Source: Eonycteris spelaea
Lineage: Eukaryota; Chordata; Mammalia; Chiroptera; Pteropodidae
Direction of reading: 5' to 3'
Length of the DNA stretch: 64,000 bases
Assembly (NCBI GenBank): GCA_003508835.1
Contig: PUFA01000092.1
Coordinates: 1,922,001 to 1,986,000 of the forward strand
Positions 22,016 through 33,540 of the stretch are shown here, one piece after another; the first letter of the stretch is position 1, and each line of letters starts with the position of its first letter. Made by a program: the position numbers and the translations under genes. The notes below the pieces were generated by a model. It was given only the letters and a program-made list of their open reading frames with translations. It did not search any database and had not been told where the DNA came from.

Positions 22016-22696
22016 TCCTATGAGCGAAAACCAATAGAAACATCAGGTAAATGAAGGCAGAGTCCTAGGCAGGTCTTGAGAGGTAGGGAGTGAGTGGTTC
22101 TGAAAATGCAGACCAGTGCAGAATCTCCAAACATAGTGGCTTATGCCAGGACTGGCAAGGGTGACTGAAAGACCTGCTGGTTGCCCCCATGGCTTTTAGG
22201 CAAAGGCAAGATGGCCTCTTGATGTGCATTCTGAGGGATAGAGCCAGGTAGACTGCTATGAATAGTTCTTCCAGGGTTCCATGGTCTCCCCATTCCCCCA
22301 GTAAAAAAAGCACGGACAACCCACTGATAGTTCTGAACTCACAGCAGTGTTCTTGTTATGCGCCTAGTGGAATCTATTATATTATTCTCTGCAACATTCA
22401 ATATTTATTCAGCATGTAGCACAGCCCTTTGCTAGACTGTAGAATGGTTAAAGAAAAACTTTGACTAAGTTCCCTCCCACTTTCTTAAGCACATGTTTAA
22501 AAATCAGACTAGCAAATAGCCTTGATTTTTTTCTTAGTCTGAGTTTATTCATAGATTTTTTTTCCCCTATATGCTAACATCAATGTGCTGAATTTCTCTT
22601 GGTTGACTGGGAATCTCTCTTTGATTTCAAAGTGATTGATTACTGGCTTTTGGAAAATAAGGAATGTTTTTGAGTGTAAATATGTATACTTTTAAT
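22016..22696. other. Unassigned sequence
   Basis: No gene is seen. A possible L2-like end in reverse ('AACATTCAATATTTATTCAGCATGTAGCAC') lies near 22395-22445. The rest is not assignable. Confidence 0.35.
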
Positions 22697-22752
22697 GTTT
22701 TTTTTGTTTTGTTTTTTTTTGTTTTTGTTTTTTTTGTTTTTTTTTTTTTTAC
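22697..22752. repeat. T-rich (TTTTG)n tract
   Basis: A mostly T run broken by single G residues. It resembles an antisense poly(A) tail, but no retroposon body is seen on its right. Confidence 0.9.
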
Positions 22753-22759
22753 AGTGGTT

Positions 22760-23270
22760 CAAAAATGCTCAGTGTGCCTTTGCCAGTGAAGATTAGGAGC
22801 AATAGGTTAGAAAAACCTGCCTGTCTGGACTTATTTTGTGGGGACTCAATTGCTCTGCTTAATTTTCCATTTTTCCAGGAGCTCCTTACAATGGTGATGA
22901 GCACAGTTCTAATGAGCTGGACCCTTCTTCCTCAGCTACTGTTTTGACAGGTTGTCTGTGTCTAGCTTGAAGAGACTCTTATTGAGGTTAAATAGAAGAG
23001 ATGCAGCATTCAGAGAAATCTGTATATTAGTATATTAAAATGTGTCTGCCTCTTCTGATTTAATATAACTGCTCATGGCGGTTCTTGCCCTATTTGTTGA
23101 CAAATCGCTCTGGAATGATTTAGATAGGAGGCATACTTTAATTGGCTGCTTTTGCCCCAAAGGTTGATCGACACTTTTTAATTGATTCATTACTGTGAGA
23201 CCAACATTGCTATAATTCCCCTCTAATGCATTTGAATTTGTAGGCATATTAAAAACCACAAAGGATTTAA
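22760..23270. promoter_or_regulatory. Candidate conserved non-coding block with homeodomain-like sites
   Basis: This unique block resembles no repeat. It carries TTTAATTGG (23137-23145) and TAATTGATTCATTA (23179-23192), an inverted pair of TAAT/ATTA cores spaced as homeodomain dimers prefer. CTAATGCATTTGAATTTG lies near 23222. Such packing in a gene desert fits a developmental enhancer. Conservation has not been tested. Confidence 0.3.
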
Positions 23271-23685
23271 AAAGGAGGGAGAAAGATAGGAGTGGATTTC
23301 AGATTGAAATAGTGTGGTACTGACAAGTTTATTCAAACATTTTTTGCCTTTTGCCTACTATAAAGAATACTACGCATGGTGTTTTGATTATTTGTTTATG
23401 TTTGGTCAGGTGCTGTGCCCTGGCACCATTCCCAGGGGTGGTGAAAATTATTAATTTTTATGTATGAGTGATAACCAAACATTTATATTACTTATTTTAT
23501 TTTTAAAACGTTTATCTTATTTTAAAATTGGAGGACCTAAAACCCTCTTCAAGACAGTTCCCAACTTACAGATGGTTTATATATCCTCTGATAATTCTTA
23601 ACTTAATTATTGGGAACTTGAAAATCAGTTCTTTATAACATTGTATGATTTTTTCCCTCGTAGTAGTCTAAAAACACCTGTGGTA
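23271..23685. other. Unassigned AT-rich sequence
   Basis: No gene and no repeat that I can name. Confidence 0.35.
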
Positions 23686-24015
23686 TATACTTTTTACAGA
23701 ACTTTTTCTGTAAAGGTCCAGATACTATATAATTTACGCTTTGAGAGTCATGATATCTCTGTTGCAACTTCTCATGTTGGAATGTGAAAGCAGCGGACAT
23801 GGTGCCTAAACAAATGGGCATGGGTGTGTCCCAACACAATTTTATTTATGAACACTGCAATTGAAATTTCACATATTTTTCACATCATGAAATTTTCTTC
23901 TTTTAATTTTTCCAACTGCTTTAAATTGTAAAAACCATTTTTAGCTCACTGATCATCCAAAAACAGGCAGCAGACCATATATGACCCCTGGGCAGCAGTT
24001 TGCAGACCCTTGATA
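23686..24015 (-). mobile_element. MER33-like hAT-Charlie element
   Basis: The text shows 'CTTTTTCTGTAAAGGTCCAGATACTATA', 'CTCTGTTGCAACTTCTCA', 'GTGAAAGCAGC', 'TGTGTCCCAACACAATTTTATTTATGAACACTG' and a terminal 'GGGCAGCAGTTTGCAGACCCTTG'. These follow the consensus in the orientation that ends in the 'CAGGGGTCNGCAAACT' inverted repeat. An A/T-rich extra segment (about 23860-23940) interrupts the 3' half. Confidence 0.75.
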
Positions 24016-25139
24016 TGCACAGAAGTGTGCCGTACCTCAGTGCTGAAGAGTGTATGTACCTATGTTAAAATATTTAAGAAACTTGAGGTTTTTATAGGAA
24101 AATGCATTTTATGTCTAATTGGAAATGTCAGTGACACATCTATTATAAAATGATCTAAGCCAAGTTGGCTGTGCAGAATCAATGGATAGGTTTTTATTGG
24201 TAGATGTGAGAGCCAATATTACTTTGATGTAGGTGAGGGCTATAAGTCTCCCCCAATCCCACCTCCATATCCAATAGACAGGTTATAAAGAAAGCAAATC
24301 TCACACCAGATTCTGTGTATGTATAAACATTAATTAGCAAACTGTACAAATGCTGCTATGTACCTTATCCTTGCAATCTAGGTCCCACTCTTTGGCGCCT
24401 AATACCTTGCATGAAATGTACATTGGAGAAAGACAATATTCTACAGGCAGGATTCAGATAACCTAAGAATTGGGTGACAGAATTCTCTGTTAATGGATGT
24501 TAAGGATGTCACTTCAAGGGTAAAACATTTGGGGTAACCATGTTTACACACATGCAATTGCTGAGGTACTTACGATATTACAGTGAGTCTATGTCTCAAA
24601 TATCTCTTCTTGACCAATTAAAAGTCATTTCTAATATCCCCTGTGCTAATTAACAAACCCCTAGTGCTGATGGGAGATTAAAATAGTGAAAAATGCTTGT
24701 GGTTGCTGCCTCTGAAATACGGACTTCTGATTAGCATCATTCAAATACTTACCGCTCACCGTGGGGAGAGGGCCTGATTTAGGGACCTTCACATTTAAGT
24801 TAATATTTAGGTGTAGGTTAAAACTAACATACCTACACACCACAATTTCTATGCTCAAGTATTTAAAAATAGTTTACAGACAATATAATATTCTTCTAGA
24901 GGACACCTACCATAGCAAAATCAGCGATTCCGTTTTCCCTTCACCAAAAACTGAGAAGAGGGCTCTTTCCACATGTGGTTGGTTTGGTTACCCACTGAAA
25001 GGGGCCAGGAAAGGTTTAGCGGGGAGCAAGGACAGCAGTTTTAAGGAATTGGAGCTGTGAAATCTTTGAAGACAGGGGACTTCCGTAAGTAGAAGCCTGT
25101 GGGGTGTTTATCGCATCTGGTGCCATGGTTTTACGCCTA
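24016..25139. other. Unassigned sequence
   Basis: No repeat family or coding exon is recognised. The frame at 24761-25060 is open across AT-rich and then mixed sequence, but has no motif. Confidence 0.35.
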
Positions 25140-25920
25140 ACGCTGGTTCAAGATGGCGAGGGAGCGTCCTGAATGCACCTCTCCCAATCGACACGAGGAA
25201 TCTTCCGCTACGTATGGAACAACTTCCTCTTGAAAAAGCCTAGAAACTGGTTCAGCAACTGCTACACATTGGGTGAGAGAGAGCCGGCCCCATGGAAGCG
25301 GGTAGGAAGAGGCTGGGAGCACTTTCGCCATAGACCCCACCCAGGTGCGGTGAAAAGTTGGGCGGGAACTCAAAACCCCCAGCTCCCTCCGGAACAATGA
25401 AAGATTTGCACCCTACAGCAGGCAGCGCCCACTTTTAAGACCTGCACGTGAGAGACAGTCCCCCCAAACATCTACCTTTGAAAACCAACGGGCTCGCATC
25501 CACGAGTCACAAGGCTATACCAAGCTGGGGAATGGCTCTTAAGGGGTCTGCGCTGGGAACTCGCCCGCCCAGGGCTCAGCGCAGAAGCGGCCGCTGGAGG
25601 GGCGCCAGGCTTTGTGCTTGTCCCGGAGCAGGCGTTGGATTTGACTCATATTTGGAGGCCAGCTAGGTGCTCTCTAGGATGGAGACTGGTGAGTACCATC
25701 TTTGTGCTCGGCCCCTGCCTTCCCTGGTTTTCATTTTCTTTTTCTTTCCTGGTGAGCGCCATCTTCCAGTGCTTTCTCGGCCTTGCTCCAGAGCGTCAGC
25801 ATCTCCCAGACGGGAGCTTTAACACACGCCTGGTGCCCCAGTTCTGCTGCAGCCTCCAGGGGACACCTCTATATTTCATCAACTCTGGCAGCTAGTAGGG
25901 CTTATGCCCATGGGTCCCAC
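25140..25920 (+). mobile_element. Orphan L1 5' UTR (GC-rich internal promoter region)
   Basis: The block is strikingly GC- and CpG-rich. It starts 'TTCAAGATGGCGAGGGAGCG' and has 'CTGCTACACATTGGGTGAGAGAGAG', 'CATAGACCCCACCC', 'AACATCTACCTTTGAAAACCAACGGGCTCGC', 'AAGGCTATACCAAGC' and 'CAGGGGACACCTCTATATTTCATC'. This is the order of laurasiatherian L1 5' UTRs. L1 5' UTRs act as internal RNA polymerase II promoters. No ORF1 or ORF2 follows, so the rest was deleted or lies elsewhere. Confidence 0.8.
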
Positions 25921-26545
25921 AAGACTGTAACCAATGGACAAAACTTCAAGCAGACTAATTTGCATTATAGGGGCTTTGCTTTATTCAGCTCTTCATGCTA
26001 AAGAACACGATTCTACACCTTTTCCTCTTTTTTCATGACCCTGAAGCGCTCTTGAGGTTTGTAAAAATTTTTTAAGTTTCCTAAAGTGGAAAAGAGACAG
26101 TGGGTGAAAAATAACGAAATGTATAATTGCTACATTTCAAATTGCAATAAAACTGACTCTGTGATGGAATTCTTTTCTATATTTTAAGTTTTTTTTTCTT
26201 TTTTTACTGCAGTATAGCATTAATTAAAATATCAGACTGTGATGCTTCTTGGTTTTTCTTTTCTCTATAATCACACCTTTACAATTTTATGTGTTAAATG
26301 GTAGAATATGTAAAACATCCAAAAATAGAACGGACTTCATGTCTAATCTTGTTTCAGCTATTTCCCCACCATCTTCCCCTACTCTCATTATTTTGAAGAA
26401 AATATCAAGCATTTTTTCATCTATAACTATTTTAGTTTGAATCTCTAGAAAGTATGGGCTCATTTAAAAATAATTATAATTTCAATGTTATGCCAAACAT
26501 TAATAGTAATTCTGTAATATCATCAAATATCCAGTCACCGTTCAT
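25921..26545. other. Unassigned AT-rich sequence
   Basis: This lies downstream of the L1 5' UTR. No L1 ORF1 text is visible. It contains T runs near 26188-26205. Confidence 0.35.
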
Positions 26546-26720
26546 ATTTCTAATTGTCATAAGCTCCACAAATTGCAGTTGATTGATATGCCATTTAAAT
26601 CTCTTTAACCTATAACCTCTCTCGTTTCCTCTTTTCTTTCTCTTCTCTGAAATTTGCTCAGTGCAGATATTGTATTTCTAGCTTTCCCATAATCTTGATT
26701 TTGCTGATTCATATTTGTTT
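26546..26720 (-). mobile_element. Possible ancient L1/HAL1 3' UTR fragment
   Basis: 'CACAAATTGCAGTTGATTGATATGCCATTTAAATCTCTTTAACCTATAACC' and later 'TTTCCCATAATCTTGATTTTGCTGATTCAT' follow the order of a common old LINE tail in antisense. The family is not certain. Confidence 0.4.
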
Positions 26721-26983
26721 TTGAGAATTCTTTTATTTCTCTTTTCTTAAATTTTTATTATTTTATTACATTCATTATATTTCATGTCGAAGGTTATTTT
26801 TAAATATAGAGAATTATAGAAAGAAGTATTTTAGTTACTCTTCCATTGTTAGGATAACCCTGCCACTAAACCACTTTCAATTGTTGGGCTAATATTCTCA
26901 TTGTCTCTCTCCTCTTAGGAGTGAAACTGTGTCCCAGCAAATATCTCTTTCTCCTCTGCTGTCATTCATTAAACCAGTGGTTC

Positions 26984-27175
26984 TTAGTGGGACAGTACTG
27001 TACCCAAGGGCTGTTTGGGAAATTTGTTGGGTTGTTTTAGTTGTCAAATGAATTGGAGTGGTGGGAGGAGGATTTAAGACTCAGCAGGCTGGGGCGGGGA
27101 GGTTAGATGTCCTGTAATATGGCATATAGTCCTTCCCAGTGAAGTCCCATATAATGCTTTTAAATGTTATCCCCA
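26984..27175 (+). mobile_element. MER20-like hAT-Charlie element
   Basis: It begins 'CCAGTGGTTCTTAGTGGGACAG' and continues 'GGGTTGTTTTAGTTGTCAAATGAATTGGAGTGGTGGGAGGAGG', then 'GATGTCCTGTAATATGGCATATAGTCC'. This matches MER20 order with an internal change. It is non-coding. Confidence 0.65.
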
Positions 27176-27584
27176 AATTCACATAGATGAAAAATTGTTT
27201 ATAATCACTCAGACTAGACCTCAGTTCCGTTTTACCTATAATTACAAAGTAATTTTTCTAGTAGCATTGCCATTGATAGTATTTGAGTTGCCAACACAAC
27301 ACACCTGTATGTATTACTGTGCTTTTGGCTGTTTTCTTCACAAGGCTACCTGTAATTTCAAGCATATGATGATTACTTCATTATGTCTTATCATCTAGGA
27401 TAGGTAATTGTATCTGTGGATTTTATTTCATGATGGTAATTGTGGGACTACAAAATATTTGTTTTTAAAGGAGGCATTGGGTCTGATGGGATTGAGCCTT
27501 ATAAGACTTAGACTAGTGGGGAGAGTCAAGGCTGCACGGACCAGTCAGGGATCATTAAATATGTGAAACATTTTATTATTTGTA

Positions 27585-27845
27585 TAATAATAGCTGATAC
27601 TTTCGGTAGTGCTTGCTTATTGTGCCAAGAAATCTTCTAAGTGCTTTATCTAAATCAACTCCTTTAATGCTCGCAAAAGCCCAGCGGGTCAGTGGGAGCT
27701 ATCACTCCCATCATTTCATAAATGAGAAAATGAGGGACCTAGGTGAAGTAATTTACTCAAGGCACGTAAATGACAATGACCAGAGCTGAGATTCAAACCA
27801 TGGCAGTGAGGCTACAAAGATTTTCTCTTAACCACTGCATTTGGT
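27585..27845 (+). mobile_element. MIR SINE, near full length
   Basis: The order is 'TAATAGCTGATACTTTCGGTAGTGCTTGCTTATTGTGCCAAG', 'CTAAGTGCTTTATCTAAATCAACTCC', 'TTTCATAAATGAGAAAATGAGG', 'GAGCTGAGATTCAAACC' and 'CTCTTAACCACTGCATTTGG'. The orientation is plus. Confidence 0.9.
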
Positions 27846-27999
27846 GACTTTCCTTGTGAAGCACAATTCACTGAGCACAAAGGAAGGAAAATGATGAATA
27901 TTGGCAGAAGGTATATAGATAATAAGTTTAAAGAGAAAATGGATATGTGAATTTTAGAGACTAGGTGAGCTGAGTTGGTGGTGGTATGAGAAGAAAACT

Positions 28000-28062
28000 T
28001 TTGAAGTACATACTAGCCCCCATAAGAGTTCAATAAGTATTTGTTGAATGAGTGAATGAAGT
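28000..28062 (+). mobile_element. L2 3' terminus
   Basis: 'CATAAGAGTTCAATAAGTATTTGTTGAATGAGTGAATGAAG' matches the L2 end. Confidence 0.65.
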
Positions 28063-29849
28063 ACTTTCTAAGGTTGACTGTGGTCACCTTAGAATAGTGA
28101 GGAATAAACTTACGGAAGAGTCTCAAAGTTAACAAAGAAAGCAAGACAAAATTGGGCATTTATACTACATAAGGGACTATACCAGATGCATTTGTAAAAT
28201 TTCACATACCTAGACAGGAGGCCTTAACAAGACAAATCCCATATGGGAATTGCTTAATTGGCTTAGGACCACAGAATTTTAATTACAATTGTTAATTAGG
28301 ATTCACCTGGTTCAAATATCCGTCCTGACAATGTCTGATAGGGGCAGGGGTGAATGTGGATTTTTTTCTAACAGAAAATTTTACATAAATTGGCAGAATT
28401 CACATTATATAACGAACCATATACATCATATTTAAGAGTTAGCCTAAATATGAAAACAGGTTTACTCCAGTTCTTCTTGAACAGGATTAGCATTAACTGT
28501 TAAGTCAGGAACAGCTCCAGGAATCATCCTTGTTTTGGTCTTATTGAGAGCCTTCTCTGGTTCGTCTCTTGACCTGCTGTAGTGTCCTTCATAAGTCTGG
28601 GTCCCATGCCAGATCTATCTTAATGACCATTTCCCTTTCCCTGCTTCTTTCTGCAACTGGCCAATGTTTCAAAGTCCAGACTTAAATACAGATTCTGTTT
28701 TTCTATAGCTCTAGCTATTGTATAGGTTGGTGTAAGGGAGGAACTTTAGGAAATTTATTTCATTTTATTCATTTCCATGCAGTCTGTTCCTGGGTCAGCA
28801 AATCTGCTTAATATCTGGTCAGCTTTAGTTGCAGTGTGATATGATGCAAATAGATGATTTTGACATTTGGCCATGCTATTGGGTTTCCAATTCTAAGCCA
28901 TGGAATAGAGGAAATGATATGACTGATTATTCTCAATTCTACAAAGTATGGTAGATTAACATAACATTTTAGATAAAAAGGAGAGACTTTAATTGGTTTA
29001 ATTATCTCATGGAACTTGTTGAGAGAAGCTCTAGAAGCCTCCTCTTTTCCAGCAGTTTTCAATGAGCTGCTTACTAAACAGCCATCTTGGGTGTTGCTTC
29101 ATGGTTATTATGGAATTAATTTTAAAATTGCACCATTGGGTACATTTGAACATTATTTCTTCTTTCAGCCTTTTTATGGCTGACATGGACTTGTTCCCCA
29201 GAACTTGATTTGCTAACTACTTTGACGTCATCTTTAGTTAACTTCCTGCTTCTGACTATTGGTTTAATATAGGTATTTTTTGCCAGTAAATGCTTTTACC
29301 ATTTGAGGTTAATAATGAGTAGTGCTCTCCCTCTCTGAACCCTTCTATAACAATGTACTAAAACTTGTGGGAAGCTCATGCCAGGTATGGCTCTGACCTA
29401 AGCTTGGTCTTGCCTAGAAAAGTCTTCTTGATGTAGCCAAAGGCTATGGTTGTAAGTTTCTTCCTATAAAAAAGTTTCTTTCTAGTCTTAATAAATTGCT
29501 TTTTGTTAGGTGTTCCCTTTTAGATGCATCATTCCCTTTATTGTCACAAAATATTGTGAGGGAGAAAATATCAGTTCCTTCTTAAAGAAGAGGAAACCAA
29601 ATCTCTGTGGTTAAGAAAATTTAAGTCGTTTTTTCCTAGACCTTCAGCTTTCCTATATAATTTGTCATCATATACTGTCAACTCTACCTTTATAAGATTC
29701 TCAATTTTATCCCTTCGTTTTTATCTCACTCCAAATGCCCCAGAGTAGCACCTCATTAACCTAAAGGCTTTTAACTTCTAACTGGCTTCAGAGCTTCTCT
29801 TTCTGTCTCCCCTTCTTTCTATATCCTGTGGCCAGAGGTATTTTTCTCA
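28063..29849. other. Long unassigned stretch
   Basis: About 1.8 kb shows no exon-like pattern. Parts (about 28280-29480) have the even composition of a fossil LTR-retroelement interior, but no gag, pol or env motif is legible. A minus frame at 29062-28808 is open for 84 codons without a motif. Confidence 0.3.
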
Positions 29850-30345
29850 ATACAAAATTCATCAATTAATTTTACTGCTGTAAACCCTTACTTCTGCCCA
29901 TCCCACCAACAGACACATATTGACGATAGAATAAAGTTTCAGAAACTGCAGTGTGTGGTTCAGAGCCTTCATTACTCAGGTCTGAACCTTGTTATCTGGT
30001 CTTTCTCTCACATTATGTCTTCAGGCTGAACCACACTCCTACTGTTTCTGGAACAAGTCCTCTGACTTCTATGCTCTGCACTTCCGTGCAGTTTCTCTTT
30101 CCTGGTAGCTCTTCCCTCCTCTTTCTTACATCTCTGCCCTGTAGACTATACCAGCCTCTCAGTATCCACCCAGCACTTTGAGAACTTGGAGACTCTTACT
30201 GAGTTGAGTCATATATTCCTTGTTTCATACTCCTCAGTATCTGTACTTCTCATGGCATTTCCCACCTTCACTGACCTTTCACTGTTACCATTATCATTCG
30301 TGTGCCTTCTTATCCCTTCATTAGAATGCTGATAGAATCCTAACA
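29850..30345 (+). mobile_element. L2 fragment
   Basis: The L2-type order is 'CCCTTACTTCTGCCCATCCC', 'GCCTTCATTACTCAGGTCTG', 'TTCAGGCTGAACCACACTCCTACTG', 'TCCTCTGACTTCTATGCTCTGCACTTCC', 'AGCTCTTCCCTCCTC' and 'GCATTTCCCACCTTCACTGACC'. It is old and has no reading frame. Confidence 0.6.
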
Positions 30346-31040
30346 CCTGTGTTAAGAATGAAGTCTTCTACTTTTAAATAAATGTAGCACTTAGGACATT
30401 TTTTTTTTGACTATCAGATATTCAACAAAGGTTGGTCGAAAGTTTAAAAAGCATTTTCCTTAAAAATGAATATACGCTTAGAAACTTTTAGAAAAAAGAA
30501 CTTCTGTTTAGTTGTTTTCAATTGGGAGTTCCTAGGGCTCTGTGAGGATGGTAACTGTGATCCTTGAGCTACTTTAATATTTTAATAAGCCTGATGGAAG
30601 TCATACCTTTACCGGTAATAAGGCTGAGAGGCTAACTCAAGTATCAAGTTTCTTTCTTTTTGTTTGTAATTATATTAGCTATATAAGAATAGTATTAATC
30701 TTAGTTGAGGATTGTTTGGTAGCAAGTAAAATACTCAAACTAGTTTAAGGAAAAAGAGGAAAATTTTTAACACAATTATATAGGTATATCTCATACAAGC
30801 CCAAAATAGGAAGCACACAGCAAGGTCTCATAAAGGATTGAAAGAAGAGAGGAAAAATTACCAAAAACAAAGGCAGCTGTCTTAAGAGTACTCTCCTTGG
30901 GGCCTCAGGTGTCCCCCACTCTGTTTTCTTATTGACATCAGCTTCATCTTCCTCTCTGCAGACTTGGTACTTAGGCTCTGCTAGCACATGGTTGCTATAA
31001 TGTCTATATTTATTTAAAAAATTTCAGTGAAGATAGTACG
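30346..31040. other. Unassigned sequence
   Basis: No repeat or gene is recognised. A minus frame at 30987-30745 is open by chance. Confidence 0.35.
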
Positions 31041-31160
31041 CATATATCTATATATATCTACATCTACATTTATATTTACCTACACACATGTACACATGTA
31101 CATATATATACATATATGCTTGTGTATATATGTATGCATACTTCTGTGTATATACATAGT
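31041..31160. repeat. Low-complexity TA/CATA-rich tract
   Basis: A run of TATATC, ACACATGTACACATGTAC and CATATA units. Many short self-complementary words make it palindrome-rich. Confidence 0.85.
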
Positions 31161-32375
31161 TGATTTATACCTGAGGTCATTAGTTAAATTTCAAAGCACT
31201 TAATTAGGTAGTTAGCAACGTATGCTAGTTAGGTAGCATTTGAAAGAATTTAGCCAGAAATCCACACTCCAAAGACAGCCACTATAAGTTTCAAGCATAT
31301 GTACCTCAGTTTAGCTCTAGGCAGTTTTAAATGAGCACACAGGGCATTAGAGATGACTTTGCATTACTGAAATGTGTGATGTTCAAGGTTGGGATTAGCC
31401 AGAAACACTGTATGGGCAACTCTTTTTTATATGAGCAGGTTTAAGATTACATTTTTAGAGGGTCATTTCTTTTCTCAGGAATAAGTTTGGCTCTGTTTCT
31501 GGATTCTGTGGTACAGTTGTGGTGAGAAGTTTAGCTCAGTCCTGATGCTAAAATAATACTGCCTCTGTCTTCAGTGAAATAACGTAATAGTTATAAATGG
31601 CCAATTTATTTTAGGTTAGTTTGCAATGAGGACATATCATCATTACTCCAAAAACTGATCCCATCTCAGCCTTTAGGCTTAAATAGGCATATAGATCCTA
31701 AGAATCCAGATGACTGGAATCTCTTAGTTCTATTTCTAGTTTCTTTGCAAAGAAAATTGATTGGCTCATTCTACTGAAGGTGTCCTGGCCCAGTCAGCAG
31801 TGGCCAAGGAAGTCTATGGGTTGTGTAGTAGTCGACAGTGTTAAAGACAGTCTCTCATCAGAAGCCGTGGGTGTGTACTCTTTGAAAAGGGGGTCCATGC
31901 TTGGTTGTAGGTGCAAGGTAGATTTCATAGTATTGACAATGTGTTTCGTGAACTCAGTCAGATTCAAAGGTATATGTATCTGTCTTTGATCCCAAAAGGA
32001 TGTAAAACTTTAAAAAATTCAGCAGACATTTTTAAAGTCAATTACATATTATAGTCAACAGAGTTGATTGGTAAAATAATTAAAGGATTTTGATATGCAA
32101 TACTTTTAATAACTTTATCAATGGGATGAATTTTCCAGTGGAATAGGGACTGATACTTGGAAGAAGGAGGAACTTCCACGGAGGGCAGGAAAATAGACCA
32201 CTTGTTCATGGGACAAAAGGCCCAAGTAGGATAGAAGAAGGGAGAAAGATAAGCCGAGGAGAGAGCAGGACCTAGCTGACAACCCTAGACTATTTTCATA
32301 TTTATACCTAATACAAGCTCTGCCTGCTTACGATGCAAACAGCAAACAATACCCAATTAAATTTTTTTCTTCCCC
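31161..32375. other. Unassigned sequence
   Basis: No recognisable gene or repeat. The frame at 31780-31989 is short and has no motif. Confidence 0.35.
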
Positions 32376-32770
32376 ACAGAGAGTGATTGTGACAAGGCCA
32401 TGGAACAGAGCAAGTGTTTGTTGTGCAAAAATTGTTTTGACTAGATCAACAAGGCTGTTTCTATGGGCCATCTGCTGGGACATAAAGCTCGGTTAGGCAG
32501 AATCCTTGCTGAACCTGCATCAATGAAAAAGGGGTTGCTAAGTAAATTAATAGACTAAGCAAGGGAAATGTTATGTTGATTGAGAGTGAAGGCCTTCAGC
32601 TGAAACATTTGCATTCAAACAAAGGAAGTTCTAATTATAAATGTGTTATCAGTTAAAGAGCTTTCACAGTTTGCCTTCCTGTGACAGTGGTTTCATTGCT
32701 TTGTCCTGAAATGATTGAAACACAATTTCCTTAAGCAAAGTTTTCTTCCCTAAAATGTCCAGGAAATTAA
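32376..32770. promoter_or_regulatory. Candidate enhancer-like block with octamer and SOX/TCF-like sites
   Basis: This unique, complex block has an exact octamer ATTTGCAT at 32607-32614. AACAAAGG, an HMG-box (SOX/TCF) type word, lies three bases later at 32618-32625. Paired POU and SOX sites are a known feature of stem-cell and neural enhancers, although the classical OCT4-SOX2 composite has different spacing and order. Nearby are 'TAAATTAATAG', 'TCTAATTATAA' and CAGCTG. Function is inferred only. Confidence 0.3.
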
Positions 32771-32795
32771 ATGACTCCCTATCCTCCCTTCACCT

Positions 32796-32806
32796 CCCCC
32801 CCCCCC
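32796..32806. repeat. C11 homopolymer
   Basis: An uninterrupted run of eleven C residues, unusual in this AT-rich window. Confidence 0.95.
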
Positions 32807-33428
32807 ATTATGATGAGTTATAGAGCTTTTACCATAATCGAAATGTCAACAAATTTGAGAAAACATGGTGGTTGAAGGGAAAGGAGAGGAGAGACTGATT
32901 GATGTAGGAGTGGATAAAGGAAGGAATTTGGCAAATGGGAACTAAATTAAAAAAAATGTTGAGCGGAAGGAAAGGGGAATAAAGAGAAGCAAGGAAGAAA
33001 GGATAGACTTGGAAGAAAGGGAGCAGTGGCAGTGCATGTGGGTTTGTTGAAAATGATTGGCTTATAATACTTATTAATCATATGGAGGTGAAGTTAATAG
33101 GATTAGCAGTGAACTCATAAGAAAAATCTTTCAAACTTGGCTCTTTTGTTACTACTGTAGGAAGCATCAGAATGATATTGCAAAATAGGTATCTACATAA
33201 AGGCGACCCTTTGCTCTGTTCTTCCCAGCTAAGTGGGTTAAACATACCTAGTCAGCCCTAGGGCTCAGCACAGACCTCTGTCAAGCAGGCTTTCTGTAGG
33301 CAAGGGGATTGGTACTGGCTGATTTGAAATGTAAAGGAAATGATATGACTTTGGACAAAGGACAAAAGGTACACATTTAAGAGCTAAATGTCTCTCTATA
33401 TGCCATTCCCTTATTTCCTTTACTACTT
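32807..33428. other. Unassigned purine-rich sequence
   Basis: This includes a long A/G-rich stretch (about 32870-33030, GGAAGG/GAAAGG units) and otherwise unassigned sequence. No gene is seen. Confidence 0.35.
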
Positions 33429-33495
33429 CTCTCTGTCCTTCTGTCTCTATCTCTCTCTGTCTCTGTCTCTGTCTCTGTCTATCTGTCTCTCTCTG

Positions 33496-33538
<43 letters not shown>
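33429..33538. repeat. Compound microsatellite (TCTG/TCTC)n-(CA)n
   Basis: TCTGTC/TCTC units are followed by about 14 CA units. It produces open frames of pure Ser-Leu-type or His-Thr repeats on both strands that should not be read as genes. Confidence 0.97.

Positions 33539-33540
<2 letters not shown>

Noticed and set aside
28280..29480. Possible fossil retroviral interior
   Set aside because: Composition only. No gag, pol or env motif could be read, so it is left unassigned.
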